Shown: piece after piece, positions 1 to 29,400 of the stretch
Numbering within the stretch: position 1 is the stretch's first letter
How the letters are laid out: each line of letters starts with the position of its first letter
Origin: Phoenix dactylifera
Lineage: Eukaryota > Streptophyta > Magnoliopsida > Arecales > Arecaceae
Assembly (NCBI RefSeq): GCF_009389715.1
Contig: NC_052404.1
Location: forward strand, 11,230,480 to 11,294,479
Reading direction: 5' to 3'
Length of the DNA: 64,000 bases
The notes under the pieces: generated by a model
Seen by the model: only the letters and a program-made list of their open reading frames with translations
Told to the model about the DNA's origin: nothing
Database searches by the model: none
Program-made: the position numbers and the translations under genes

Positions 1-943
1 GAGGGAAAGAAGCAGTTAATCAATATCACATGGGGAAACTTCTAGCATTATAACATCTTTTCAAAGGTTGCTTGTAGTTGCACTTGAACTGTGAGTGATG
101 ACACAATCACCCAAACTGTGGATTTGGAAAACTTTGATCTTCTTTCCCCGCACCAAAGTTCAAGTATTGAATTTATAGAAGCAGATAACAACTTCATCAA
201 ATTTTAGAGCTCTAGAAGATTGACAGACATGATGACCAAGCCAAGAAACATGATGACCAGAATGGATATCAAATAATGCCTCATAGTCCAATTGAAGACT
301 CTGAGGTCTAGATAGGAAATATGAGTCCTCAATTTCAATCCAAGTTCATTTAGTTCTGAGACTTTAGTTCTCGTTTACCTTTGCTATGTTTATCCACCAC
401 TTTTAGGAGTCCAAAAAGGACTATCATTGGTTAGTTACAGAAAGATCAGGATAGCAAATTTGACTAGAAGTGTTTGGGGACCATTGGCAATGTTTCTGAG
501 TCCTGTTTTGGCTAGGACGTGCTGTAAACTTTTATTTTAGTAATAGGATGAGTCTTAGAGTCATTATAACTGTGTTTTTCCATAGAGGGATATATAAGAA
601 TCTGGACTTCATGAATATTCTGTATTTTCTGAACACCTACAGCCTACGTTGCCTGCAAAGGAGCCTGTACAAAATAAAGCGGAAGTCTAACGTGAGTTAA
701 TATTGTACATTTTCTGAAGCAACTAAAACTTTAAACGGCGATTTATCCTTCTCTCATATTTTCTTGTCCTTAACTTGTGTTTATTTCTTAATCTATTTCA
801 CTGCATAGACAGCTTCCCAAGTTCCTAACATAACAGGCAAGATGAGAGAATAACAGAATATTATTTCTGAGACCTTCGAGCGCATCTGAAACTTAAACAA
901 TGAGATTGAAGATTACAGAATGAGAGTTGCAAGCTTGTCTCAC
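1..943. other. Left edge: probable intron of the PHD gene
   Basis: The last readable PHD-gene exon ends at about 944 with a GTGAG donor, so the gene should continue left. I find no further acetyltransferase exon here and no other gene. Confidence 0.4.
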
Positions 944-18360
<17,417 letters not shown>

Positions 18361-18850
18361 CTGAAAACTATCAAGAAAAGAAATGGAAACCAAGAAGTCC
18401 TAAGAAATGATTTATAGAAGAACGCCATGGCGGATAGAATTAGAAACTGAGCTGAAAAGAAAAAGAAATGAAATCGAATCAAGAAACCACTCGAGCAATG
18501 AAATCGAATCAAGAAACCATTCAAGAAATGAAATCGAATCAAGAAATAATTCAATAAATGAAATCGAATCAAGAAACCATTTATGGCTTAAAGAAGAAAT
18601 CATTCTAAATCAGAGATGAAAAAAAAAAAAAAAGAAACCTGATTGGAGCTGTCGAACTGGAAGCAATTGCGATGAAGAATTGGAAAGATTTCGGAATGAA
18701 AACAAACTCGGGTTTCGATCGTCAATTTACTATCAGCACTCTTGAGCGATGGAAGACCGGCCAAACTAGGGTTTGTCTGAGATGAAGCGAATGGGGTGAT
18801 TGGGATCTTTATCTCTCCGACGGACGGTCAAATAACAGAGCGGAAGGAGG
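18361..18850 (-). promoter_or_regulatory. 5' leader and proximal promoter of the PHD-finger gene
   Basis: The stretch upstream of the first recognised coding exon has a candidate 5' untranslated exon near 18,645-18,790. It ends in a CAG|GT-type donor before a poly-T/pyrimidine run, so a leader intron is plausible. No ATG on the minus strand lies in 18,641-18,800. The two nearest ATGs (about 18,603 and 18,426) are not in frame with the coding exon without splicing. The true start codon is therefore undecided. Confidence 0.4.
18466..18584. repeat. 30-bp minisatellite, about 4 copies, in the 5' leader of the PHD gene
   Basis: A unit starting GAAATCGAATCAAGAAA recurs about every 30 bp with small changes. 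It lies in the probable leader intron or 5' UTR. Because 30 is a multiple of three and the unit lacks stops on the minus strand, it makes an artificial reading frame (repeated WFLDSIS); I do not call that a protein. Confidence 0.75.
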
Positions 18851-19013
18851 GGGTATTGATTTTATAGCAAGGGAGGGAGGGAGAGGAACCGGCGACGGGC
18901 AACGGCTGGAACGTGGGTTTCAAATATATTGGCGGGCCCCACAGCTCCAATGTCGAGCGGGACTCCGTTGGTCCCTTGGGCCGGCAGGAGACGACAGCCT
19001 CAAACCCTACTTA

Positions 19014-19702
19014 GGGTCGTTTGGTTCGCGGGAAAAAGAACGGAAAAAAATATAGTTAACGAAAAAATAATGAAATATCTGTTATTTAGTTGAAATTTTA
19101 AAAAAAAAATAAAAAAAGTTATATTTTCATAAGAGAAACTCTTTTCCATGAAAATCATGCTGCAAAGAAATAAGGATTAGAGGTTTGACGTGAGAGAGGA
19201 ATGGAAATCACAAAAGAAAAGGAAAGCGAGAGGAGATAGGGCTGCGATGGATGTGGAAGTGGCTTTAAGGCCTCACGCCCAACTTGGAACAAGGGTCTCA
19301 TGCCCAACCTTCTCTCAAGGTGATAAAGCAAGATTGCTAAGGAAGAAAGAAGCTCTTTTTTTTTTATTCATTCATCAACTCCATTACAAGATGTCATGAG
19401 AAGGTATTTATAGACTTTCCTCATGATTACTTTTCCCATTTTTATTTTTTCCTAAAAAAGCCCTTCAGCATTAAAGAGGCATTAAAGACCTAATTTTTAT
19501 TAAGGGTATAATAGGAATTATACATAACTTTTTCAGGAAAGTGGATGGTCAACCAAACATAAGCACTCTAAAAATCTATCACTTTCCTATTGTCAACCAA
19601 ATATGCCAAAAGTATTTTTCCAGACATCCTCTTCCTACAAATCTGCTTCTCAAAAATCATATTCATAGGAGAAAAAATGATTCCCGCGAACCAAACGAGC
19701 TC
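19014..19702. mobile_element. Harbinger-type non-autonomous DNA transposon (689 bp)
   Basis: The ends read GGGTCGTTTGGTTCGCGGGAA and, inverted, GAGCTCGTTTGGTTCGCGGGAA (only short parts differ), flanked by TTA duplications at 19011-19013 and 19703-19705. The interior is AT-rich without a transposase frame. It lies in the upstream region of the PHD gene. Confidence 0.8.
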
Positions 19703-20147
19703 TTAGGTCACTTCTTCTTATGTTAATGTATTCTATGTTAACGTTCCTTCCATACGGTATGTAATCTGGGAAATATTTTTCTTAATTTGAAACATTTCAT
19801 ATGATTTTCGCTTTCGGAATGGCATAACGCATTACTTAGTATATGAGTTCTTATTTTAATTAGCTGGAGTAATTATTGTTTCCCTAAATCAAGTTGCATC
19901 ATGAACGAGGGATCTCAGCATATTGGTTGCCATTAATATGGGAGCAAGGAGAGCAAGAAGTAATTATTTATTTACTTAGTAATTATTTTTTTAGCTATTA
20001 TAGCTATTAATATGGGATCAAGGGGTAAATCCCCACGATTTGCATGTAACTTGTTTGACATAATGGTTGCTATAATAGCTAAAAAACGGTGAATGTAAGC
20101 ATACAGTTGTTCACTATTGTGATGTTCTTTATGCATGAATTACTAAC

Positions 20148-20693
20148 CTCTTTTCGTCATAGCTAATAGCTTCAGTTTTCCTCCAAGCCTCATAACGCCT
20201 TGAATCAATGGAACATCCGGTCACCTTTTCTATCTCTTCATACAGGGACTCAAGGGGTATTTTCGTCAGGTGCTTGACTACTTCATGAAGAGTTTTTTAT
20301 TCTCCAAAAATATGTGATTGTTTGGATGATTAGAGGAGACTTTTGCATGCCTCTCAAACTCGTATGCTGATAACACCTGGAAATTGTTGTGACAATAAAA
20401 GTCGCATTCAGAATAGATTCAGATATTTCTTAACATACCAATTATTTTTGAATACTTGAAGAAGAAGAAGAAGAAGAAGAAGAAGCAACTATGGAAAATC
20501 CGTTATGGTACAACATCTATAATAGGGGAAAAATCTTGATTGAACAGGCACGAAATATTCAACTTGTACAGCCTTCATTCAATACTGTTTGGCTGCTAGA
20601 TTTAAACAGAAAGAGAGAGCATCGAAATTTACTAAAGATACATCCATGCTACAAGAATTTTTTTATATTGAATCAAAAAAAAAAAGAGATGTT

Positions 20694-20766
<73 letters not shown>

Positions 20767-21179
20767 ATTTTAATGAAAATAAAAATAATGAAAACAATAT
20801 CCTGCTTCTGCTTCTCCTTTGCAGCATGATGAACAACAATAAATCACTTTCCACATACTTGATTATAGTTGCACGACGAACAGCCGCATTGATACCCATC
20901 GCCTTTTATAAACCCATGAAGTTCTATCTGCCATGCAAAAATGAAAAAGTCCATTCGTAGCCAAGATAAGAGGACATAAGAAAGGAATGTAGTCATTTTT
21001 ACTTGGTGCTTCTTAAATTTGTAAGTAACGGCGACTCCTTCAAGCAAGCCAGTGGCGAGCAGATGCCTCACGTTGGAGAAGTAGCCGCCGCTGGGAACCG
21101 CCTCCTTTGCATTGTAAGTGCTGAAACGGAGTTCTCTCGTACTACTTGGTGGTAAGCAGAAACTAACCTTCTTTGCCAT
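20148..21179 (-). pseudogene. Truncated, frameshifted paralogue of the PHD-gene N-terminal (TPL-binding-like) module
   Basis: Three exons (21179-21003, 20927-20859, 20376-20148) match the first module of the PHD gene in order and splice pattern: VRHLLATGLLEGVAV; then GFIKGDGYQCGCSSCNYNQ; then LSAYEFERHAKVSS and NNHIFLEN. It has its own ATG (MAKKVSFCLPPSS). In exon 3 an A-run at about 20,292-20,297 is one base short for the family frame and leads to a stop a few codons later. The other frame stays open to the exon end and keeps family-like residues. No linker, PHD or acetyltransferase exons follow before the PHD gene itself. It could be a tandem-duplication relic, an extra upstream module of the same gene, or an assembly error in the A-run. 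Confidence 0.7.
20456..20762. repeat. Microsatellites (GAA)n, (TC)n, (TA)n
   Basis: GAA repeats lie at about 20,457-20,484, TC repeats at about 20,698-20,735, and TA repeats at 20,735-20,762. They sit within an intron of the truncated module copy. Confidence 0.9.
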
Positions 21180-21849
21180 CTGAAATCTCGAGGGCAAGGA
21201 CAGAGAGCGAATTATTTTCAAGGGTTTGCCCTCGGAACTAATGGCGATGGAAGACAGTCAGAATTCTGGTGCTGTTGTTCGTAGTCTTTTAGAAAGGTTA
21301 TTCTGCGATAGAAGAAATCAAAGTTCTAGGGTTTTTTTCTTTTTTTGGGATAAAGGCAGGCTATCCTTGGAGTTTATCTACTTTTTGGAGTTTATCTACT
21401 TTGTGGGAAGAAGTTTACGTGAGAAGGATCTCTCAAGCGACGGTTAGTGATCTTTTCAACCGATCAGATTTGACGACCAGATTGTTATAGGTCTATTGGG
21501 CTTTCTCTCTTTTTCTCAAAGAAACCTGCAAAGGCCCATTATTTACTACTAGTTTGGAAGGTATGAAGACCACTAGGATATGGGTATCAAAAAATATATG
21601 AATTCCTATATATGCAAGAAAAAATAATTTATTTGCCCATATATTTTCTTTACTCACACACTCCCATAATCCATCCTCCCTTCGAAAAATCCACTTCAAC
21701 TATTTGTATCAATTAAGAAATATAATACTTCGGAATTGAAGGGAAGTATCCAAATAACATATCTTATTTTTTTCAATAATCCATATTTATAGCAATGAAT
21801 CCATATTTGTAGCAAGGAAATAATATTGTTCCTTCCCGATATGATATAT

Positions 21850-22260
21850 GATCAATTACAAATATCTTCCTTACATACGTCTTTAATTCTGTAGTTTGCT
21901 CACCAAGCTGCTCACTACTTTGAGACTCTCCCTCTTTCGAATCCATATAATTTTTCACTTTAGTCATAGAAATATTTTAACCGACGGCAGTAAGAACACT
22001 ACTCTCCTTCAGACCTCCATACTCCTCCTGAGGAGAGTATGGATCCGAAAGAGTCCTACCATTTTAAGAGAAAGTGACATCCATGGATACAAATCTTTTA
22101 TTTCTTTGGGGGTGATAAAGCCCGCTAGAATATCCAACAAAGACATATTTGTATCTTCAGCTATAAGAAAAGTAGTAGGTAGATGATGACAAAACTCCAA
22201 GTGGAACAAGCGACTAGCTTTACGGCCTCTCCCAATCAGCTTCTCTGTCTTAGTATCCAT
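21850..22260 (-). mobile_element. Degenerate Ty1/copia polyprotein fragment
   Basis: Minus-strand frames show a pre-integrase-like piece (KLIGRGRKASRLFHLEF) joined almost directly to a post-integrase-like piece in another frame (YHPQRNKRFVSMDVTFS .. DPYSPQEEYGG). The integrase core between them is missing and there are frameshifts and stops. This is an old, internally deleted remnant. Confidence 0.55.
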
Positions 22261-22269
22261 GTCTCATGA

Positions 22270-22975
22270 ACACCTTCATCTGCAGCCAGATTTAATGTGC
22301 ATAAGCTAATGGAAAGGATTGCTGATCGAGCAAAATATTTGCGAGCAATCTGTGTTTAGCTCGACAAGTACAAATACGACCAACAGTTCCCAACGAGGGC
22401 AGTCGGCTGGCCCAACTGAAACATAAACCCAGCCCAAGATCCACAGCAATCAGATTGGATGCAGGTTACGTTGGATGCACTGAGGGACGCCGTTTTATGT
22501 TACCACAAAAAAAAAAGAAAAAAAAAGAAAAAAAAAAAAAAGAATGTTGTTTGAACCTGCTAGAATTTAGACACACCGTTCGGGCGTTCCCCATCAGCGA
22601 TTTAATTGGCGGCACCTTATAAAACCTTAGGCTCCATTTTTTTTTCTTTTTTCCCGACGAAATCCTAAAGTCCCCTGCCTCCTTGCCGATCTCCGCTTTT
22701 AGAGGTGACTTTCCCACCCAGCCTCTCTTTTATGCGCCTTCAACTTAGATGGAATCTCCTTTTTGTCCTCAAGGAGAAGCAAATAGTTATACAGGTTTCT
22801 GTTTCTTTTCACCAAAGAGCTAATGAACCCCCAATCTACGTTCATCTTTTGAGGTTTTTTCTAACGCGTCATGGAGGCATCTGCACTGTGATGAACAACG
22901 CTAGTCCGATTTGATATTGACAGCAAATTCCTAAATTTATAGGATCAAGCCAAGAAAAATTGATCACAGTAGTTT
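22270..22975. other. Unassigned stretch
   Basis: Holds a homopurine A/G tract at about 22,503-22,543 and no convincing gene or repeat. Confidence 0.4.
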
Positions 22976-22997
22976 CCGCTACTTCTTGATCATGGGT

Positions 22998-23096
22998 TGA
23001 AAGCGTCGGTATATTTTGGCGCTGGAGCCAAAATTATCGACGCTTCTACCTAGCGTCGGCATATAAATATCAGGATAGCTCATTTACTTTGTAGTG
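22998..23096 (-). mobile_element. CACTA (En/Spm) transposon terminus
   Basis: Read from 23096 on the minus strand it starts CACTACAAAGTAAA. It is followed by CGACGC-type subterminal motifs, including an inverted repeat (GCGTCGGTATATTTTGGC with GCCAAAATTATCGACGC). Only this end is recognisable; I could not find the opposite terminus in the window. Confidence 0.65.
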
Positions 23097-24170
23097 TGGG
23101 CTCTTTCAAATTGATAGCTATCTATTTTGGAAGCGAGAGGGTGATTTTTTTTTTTTTTTTTGTTCTTACGAGCATAATTGCAAAATATTTTACAACCCTC
23201 AATAACCGCCATCAGAAGATAAGGCAATCCACAAATATATACCATATCATATACGGTACGCCGACGCACAATGCATCCCACATACTGCAGAGGATTGGTT
23301 GACTGCTTATTGGCTGTCTTGTTGTTTTTGCTTGCTCTTTATTTTGAGAATTTCTTTTAAGGCCATTCGGTGGTTATGATGCTTATCTCAAGTTTGTTGT
23401 TTGGTCATCATAGCATTACTCCTTACCAAATAGAGACATGAACTGTGTGGAGACCATAGTATCCTAGTACCTACAGATGTGGAATGCTATTGATCCTATG
23501 GATATTGATCTAGCGGTAATGTCTGAAACAGGGCTCGGATATAGTTGGACGAGTGAATGACTGTTTCTATCATGACATATAACACTATTTTATTTTTCCA
23601 TCTTATGTCCAGGCTGTGATAGTCAAGCCAATAACCATTACACTACCTTTAGCTCTTTTAAAAGTTTTGTCTTGGAACCGGGAAACCATATGAGTGCTTA
23701 ACAGGCAACACTTCCCTATGTCAGCCTAGCTTTCTGTTTGGCCTTTATAACTGTCGGATTCCAATGAAATTGCTGATCTTAACATCTTTTCTCTGATCTG
23801 TTGAGAGGGCTTTGATCAGAGCCACCAGAATGGTGGATTAATAACCTAAACTTTCGGTGGTCCAGTTTTCATTCCAAACAACAGAAGAACCCAAGGCAGC
23901 CATGTTTTTGGACAGATATGTTGTTCAAGCTTTTAAAGCATGTTACGAGTGGGCCAGAGACCTGGTGGCCTTCATTGATGGCCTCCAACGATTCAATGCG
24001 CGGGCACGCTTGTACTCGAAGCATCTAATATCACTGTCCATTACGAGCAAAAACATAAATAACCCCAAAATTCACACGTACAGTTGTTTAGCCGATCTCA
24101 TGTCAAACTTCGGGTGAAGTATTTGTCTAAAATTTATGAGTGCATGGAGATTGGAAAGCTCGTGCAGGTA
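23097..24170. other. Unassigned intergenic region
   Basis: I see no supported gene. An 86-codon plus-strand frame at 23,857-24,117 has no family resemblance. Confidence 0.4.
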
Positions 24171-24367
24171 TCCAAATAGATCCAGTATACATACCTTGCA
24201 ATGCATCAAAGTAGAGGTCTCATTTGGTCACAATGAGCCCATCATCCATCACTCTTCCATCATAAACTTCCAAATAGATCTAGTATACATACCTTGCAAT
24301 GCATCAAAGTAGAGGTCTCATTTGGTTACAATGAGCCCATCATCCATCACTCTTCCATCATAAACTC
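24171..24367. repeat. 98-bp direct tandem duplication
   Basis: Two adjacent copies starting TCCAAATAGATC (24171 and 24269) differ at only a few bases. It lies upstream of the ADF promoter. Confidence 0.85.
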
Positions 24368-24639
24368 CCGATCCTGTAAAAGCTATCTTCTAATAAACAA
24401 AAGCCTCACATGATCAAATGCCTTCGATGCAGGTGCTCTATGAGAAAGTTTCCTTCGGAAATTTTACTGACGATGTTCCAACGGTAACTCTCCCCGCGAG
24501 TCACGGCTGACGCGGCCGGCCGTCACCTTTTCCCGTTCCGCGAACCGTCAAGCGATGGCACCATCGTAGTTAACGCAAGAGAAGCAGGCATTTAAGCAAT
24601 ACATCTTTAAAAAGCAACGCCGCTATCCACGGGTGACAG

Positions 24640-24908
24640 TTCACCGGAGACGTGGCGAATGTTGATTGGAAAGACGTGGCTTTGTAGCGGGCCCGCGTAT
24701 GATTGCCGTCACGATATAAATCTGATGCCCACCGCACCCCACCGACCGTCGGCTCCTTTTATCTCATCCATCCTCGTCGCGTCGCGGACGAGCCCCTGAT
24801 CTCGGAGCCTATTCTCGTCTCCGGGTGCCCTAGATTCTCTCGAGATATCCCTTCCCTCCGCGGCACGACCTTCCTCCGGGGTTCTCGGTCCGATCGCCGT
24901 CAACGAAA
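24640..24908 (+). promoter_or_regulatory. ADF core promoter and 5' UTR
   Basis: A TATAAA box is at 24715-24720. Two ACGTGGC motifs (ABRE/G-box core type) lie at 24650-24656 and 24674-24680, upstream of it. A GC-rich leader leads to the ATG at 24909. The hormone or stress responsiveness suggested by ACGTGGC is an inference. Confidence 0.55.
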
Positions 24909-26450
24909 ATGGTATTTGCTCTTCCTGCCCTCCCTTTCGTCTCTCCCGGACCGCTTTTTCAGATATATTTTTGATGGAATTTTCTGTGTTTGACGAGCGA
25001 TCTGTGATCGATCGTGCGAAATTGGACGATTTGCTCCGAATAGGTATGAATTTTGTGCATTTTTCTTTAGTTGCGTCTAGCGGACCCGATTTGCCTGTGT
25101 TAGGGTTTTTGGCTAGATCTGATCTGATTTTTTTCGACTGAAGCGGTTGAAGTCATCTAAGTGTCTGATTAATGTTTCTTCTTGCATGGATCGTTCTTTC
25201 TTGTCGAGAATTTGGGCCAGTTTTGAGTAGATCTTTTCAGTATGTGATGAGAGTGAGGGATTTTGTGGATTCTCTGGTTTTATGGACGCATTTATTGAGA
25301 TCTTTTGGATTCTTTTGCCCGAAGGGGAAAAAGAAGGTAAGTCTTGGATTGATTTTGAATTACGATGCAATTTTGATATCTACTACCACATATGTAAGTC
25401 TAGAGTTGTTTGGAGATGGTGTGCTAGGCTTTACTTGTCTCCTAATATTTACATTCTTGTTTGCTTTTTTGAAAGAAAAAAAAGAAACCTTCTCTTTTAA
25501 CTTCTTTAATCTTCTTAACGTTACTGGATGAGCCTATCTTGATTTTTTTCTATCATTCCTCTTCGATTTGTGTAACCCTTATTATATGTGGGATTATAAT
25601 GCTCAAGTTCCTGTTTGTGCCAATGTGCCAATCTTTTCAGAGATTCAGAGTGCATATATATTCATGCGCTGGCCCCTGTTGACGCCTACAATCATTGTGG
25701 CTTCTTTCGGATATTAAGTTCTTTTTTTTTTGAAATGTAACTGAGGCAGATGGGTATGAGCCATTGCCACCAGATTTATTAAAAGGAAGAGTATTTACTA
25801 TGTTATATACATCAGTGGCAGTTTAAAGGCCAGAATGTACAGTGAGGTTTCATTAAACAGGAAATACAAGAGTAAAGTCCAACAGAAGAGCCCTCAGGCT
25901 CTTCCCAATAATGCGATGACATGTTTCTATTCCTGTTAAATTGCAGGCCAACGCAGCATCAGGGATGGCTGTGAATGATGATTGCAAGCTGAAGTTTTTG
26001 GAATTGAAGGCAAAGAGAACTTACCGTTTCATAGTTTTCAAGATCGACGAGAAATCGAAGCAGGTCATTGTGGAGAAGGTTGGTGAGCCTACTTTGAGTT
26101 ATGAGGATTTCACTGCCAGCCTTCCAGCAGACGAATGCAGATATGCAATTTATGACTTTGATTTTGTGACTGAAGAGAACTGCCAGAAAAGCAAAATCTT
26201 CTTTATTGCCTGGTATTTTTTTCTTTTATATTGTTCAACTAAATATTCGATTTTTATGTCATACATCACAGCCATCTTTCTTTTTGCTTTTGTATGAAGG
26301 TCTCCTGACACCTCTAGAGTGAGAAGTAAGATGCTTTACGCCAGCTCCAAGGATAGATTCAAGAGGGAGCTTGATGGCATCCAGGTGGAATTGCAAGCAA
26401 CTGATCCTACTGAGATGGGCCTTGATGTCATAAGAAGCCGTGCAAATTAA
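24909..26450 (+). CDS. ADF: Actin-depolymerizing factor (ADF/cofilin), 139 aa
   Basis: Exons are 24909-24911 (ATG only), 25947-26212 and 26300-26450, giving 139 residues. ADF severs and depolymerises actin filaments in the cytoplasm. The protein reads [20 protein letters not shown], with the N-terminal serine 6 that is the usual regulatory phosphosite in plant ADFs. It continues through [11 protein letters not shown], the [14 protein letters not shown] segment, and the actin-binding long helix around [18 protein letters not shown], to the end [13 protein letters not shown]. Splitting the start codon from the rest by a long first intron (about 1.03 kb) is a hallmark of plant ADF genes. Splice joins are in phase (W is completed across intron 2). 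Length and motifs are normal. Which ADF subclass it belongs to cannot be settled by eye. Confidence 0.97.
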
Positions 26451-29400
26451 GTATGTATTACTTGGTTGTGCAGTGGAGATATCCTCCCTGCATTCTGGTT
26501 GCTTTATTGAATGTGTTTATAGTTTCATGGGATGGTGAATTCGCTGAGTATTATGTTTGGTTGTCATTCAGGTTGTTAAAATACGGTCCTTCTTGCCTTC
26601 TCCTTAAACATCTTTCATTTTGGGTATATCATATGATTTGTTGTTTTGTGGAACCTGGGACAAGTGTCTACTTGTAGCTTGACATCTACAAGCTAATGAT
26701 ATGTAATAGTTTGTGGGGTTAGCCAGGTAGGCAATGTTTGTAGCTCATTTCTATGACTTTGTAATGGATATTTGACCCATCTGGTGTTATTTTGAATTGG
26801 ACTACAGGTTTGCTGAGCTTTAGTCCCTCATTGTTTACCTTTTTTCCTTGTTCATTGCTCCTGTTTCTGTCACTGTTTAACCAATTTATTTTCTTGGATT
26901 AGTGGATTGGCTTGCCTGTGTTATGGAATTGCAAGATGTTATCATCATAGGAGATTTTGTGAAGTTCTTCAGCAAGCTTATGTGTAACAGGAAGATAGTA
27001 ATGATCTTTTAGATATTTCCAAGAGATAATGTTTTGAGGTTGTGCAGGACCACTCTCTTTTTAATCTTTTTGGGATTTTCTCCTTGATTTATGTCAGTAT
27101 GTGTTCTGTATGTTTAATCTATGATATGGGAATATAGAAGATGAATTCGCTTAGCGGCTAGCTTTCTAAGGTTTCCATTTTTCTCTCTAATTTGACTCAA
27201 TTCAGACAGCATGTGAGATGATTGCAGTAGAGACTGAGATGTCAAGGTTGATGGCTTGTTAACTAGGTATCATAAATTTAGATAAATCTACATCCAAATC
27301 AGCTCAATAGTTGCCTAGTTAAGAGGATATAGAGGAAAGATTGTATAGCGGGATGGGATGAGAAGGCAATAGTTGATGACACGTTATTCAATTTGTTGAA
27401 CGGTTTGAATTTTGGAAAGAGGATACTAAAAAAATCTGAATGAGATTCTCAAGGTGTCTCAGCAATGCTGCTTTGGTCTAGGATATTAATCTAGAATAAA
27501 AGAAACCTAGCAACAACTATCTCAAGTCTCAACATGCATAATTTTTTTAACCTCTAAGGAGGGTTTAGCATAACCTTATGTTTATATAAAAGCTGATTAA
27601 AGTATGATACAATTTAACCAAACATTGCCTCACTGTATACAAATTCAGCTAGAAGTTATGATATTATCATCATAGAAATATTATCAAGTTGTAATGTACC
27701 TTTAAGGTAGATTTATGATTGTAAGGTTATTACTGCAAAACCATTGTTGTCAGTTTGTCATCATTTGTACAATGCCATTATTGTTTTTGTAGCCAAGAAC
27801 TGTGTATGACATCTTTCAAGCCAAATATAGATGATGATAGTATCACTCACACCATACTCTCTCCTTCAAATTATGCAGCTCTTTCATCTTATGGATTTTG
27901 TGAGCCTTTCAATAGGAAGATAGATTTGGTGACAACTAAAAGGGGTTGTTTGGTTGTATGAGGTTTTTCTCAACATATAATCATAAATCATGGTTTTCTG
28001 TAAAACACATTTTCCAAAAACAGGAGGATACATATTTTGCATAAAACTCATTTGTCAAGTTTTGTGATTTGTTAATTTTGGCAAGATAGGTTTGAAGGAA
28101 AACAACTAAAAAATCATTTCTGCAAACCTCATTTATTTCAGTTTTTTTGTAAACCTCTCGAGTTTGAACAAGACCTTTCTTCACCTCCAGTGTAGTCCAT
28201 TTTTCTCTCCTTCACTACCACTGCTTCCACTCCAACTCAAAATTAAAATACCCTGTACCCTTCCATCATTCACTACGTTCACTGCTTGGGGAAGGCATGG
28301 TAATTGCCTAGGGCATTTCAAAGGAAAAGAATGTACATTTATTTCATGGAAAGGACTTACTGGCAGATGGGATTAGTAAGCAAGCCAAACATCTTATTAT
28401 TTGTAAGGGATGATTCAAAGCTTCTTGTAACTTTAGTTCGTTGAGTAATCCATAACCATAACCATCTGGAGTTTTCCCAACTATTTGGGTTTGGCTTTAT
28501 GGATCCTATTTAGGTCATCGAGCATTGATTGATTAAATTGTCCTTTAATGGGTATTTGATTACCATGGATGTATTGGAGGTGGAACATCTGTTGATCTGT
28601 TGGCTTACTGTTTTAAACAGAAGGTGTACTTTTTGCTGGACATTATTTCATCAATAACAGCAGGATTGAATTTTCCCAAGACATCATGAGTTCTTTATTA
28701 CAGGAAAATGAAATAAAGAAACTAAGAAAAAACATGGTGAAATTGGTGACATTATGTATCAAGGGACCAATTTTTATGTTTTACCATGTGTCTTCATGGT
28801 GCTAATAGATGGGCGGAGTTGAACGCTATTCATGACTAGAATGGTGAGTTCTTCCAACTACTGTGATAGGTTTATCCCATCATATAAATTGCTTTGTTGG
28901 GTGCAAGCTTTCGTGTTTCCTCGATACTTCATGTAGTTCCTTTTTTTTCCAAATCAGTTCTGGTTAAGTTATTTTGTTTACAGAGATTGTTTCAAATGAA
29001 AATGTTCTGCCATGGAAGTGGCTTTGTTTTTCTTTTTAATGAGGATCATTTGTGGAGAGGGATTATTATGCATTTATGTTACATTTGATCTACTGGAAAA
29101 GAAGCTAGGAGCATTTGAAAAGGTATCTTTAAAGTTAGTATCCTTTTCCACCAGAATTGATTTCCAAGGTTGGAAAAGTTTTCAGGGTGTTATTCTTTAT
29201 GTATTTGTGATGCTAGAAAGTTGCTTTTTTTAATAGGTTCTGAAAGTTATTTTTTATTACCCTTGATGGTGAAGCTGAAGTCTTCTTTTGAAAACAGAAA
29301 TAATTAAATAAATGATGTCATCTATATTGCAGATATTAGAAGGCTGCTATCTTTTTATTAAAAAATGGAAGTGAACTATTTTATGTATTTTTTGTGGAGA

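Noticed and set aside
20589-20960. Frames containing SLSLSL and YIYIYI runs
   Set aside because: Microsatellite translations; the same holds for TA runs at 11.1, 38.2 and 48.8 kb.
27944-28180. Possible MITE (GGGGTTGTTTGG .. inverted GGTCTTGTTCAAAC)
   Set aside because: End similarity is weak and no convincing target duplication is seen.
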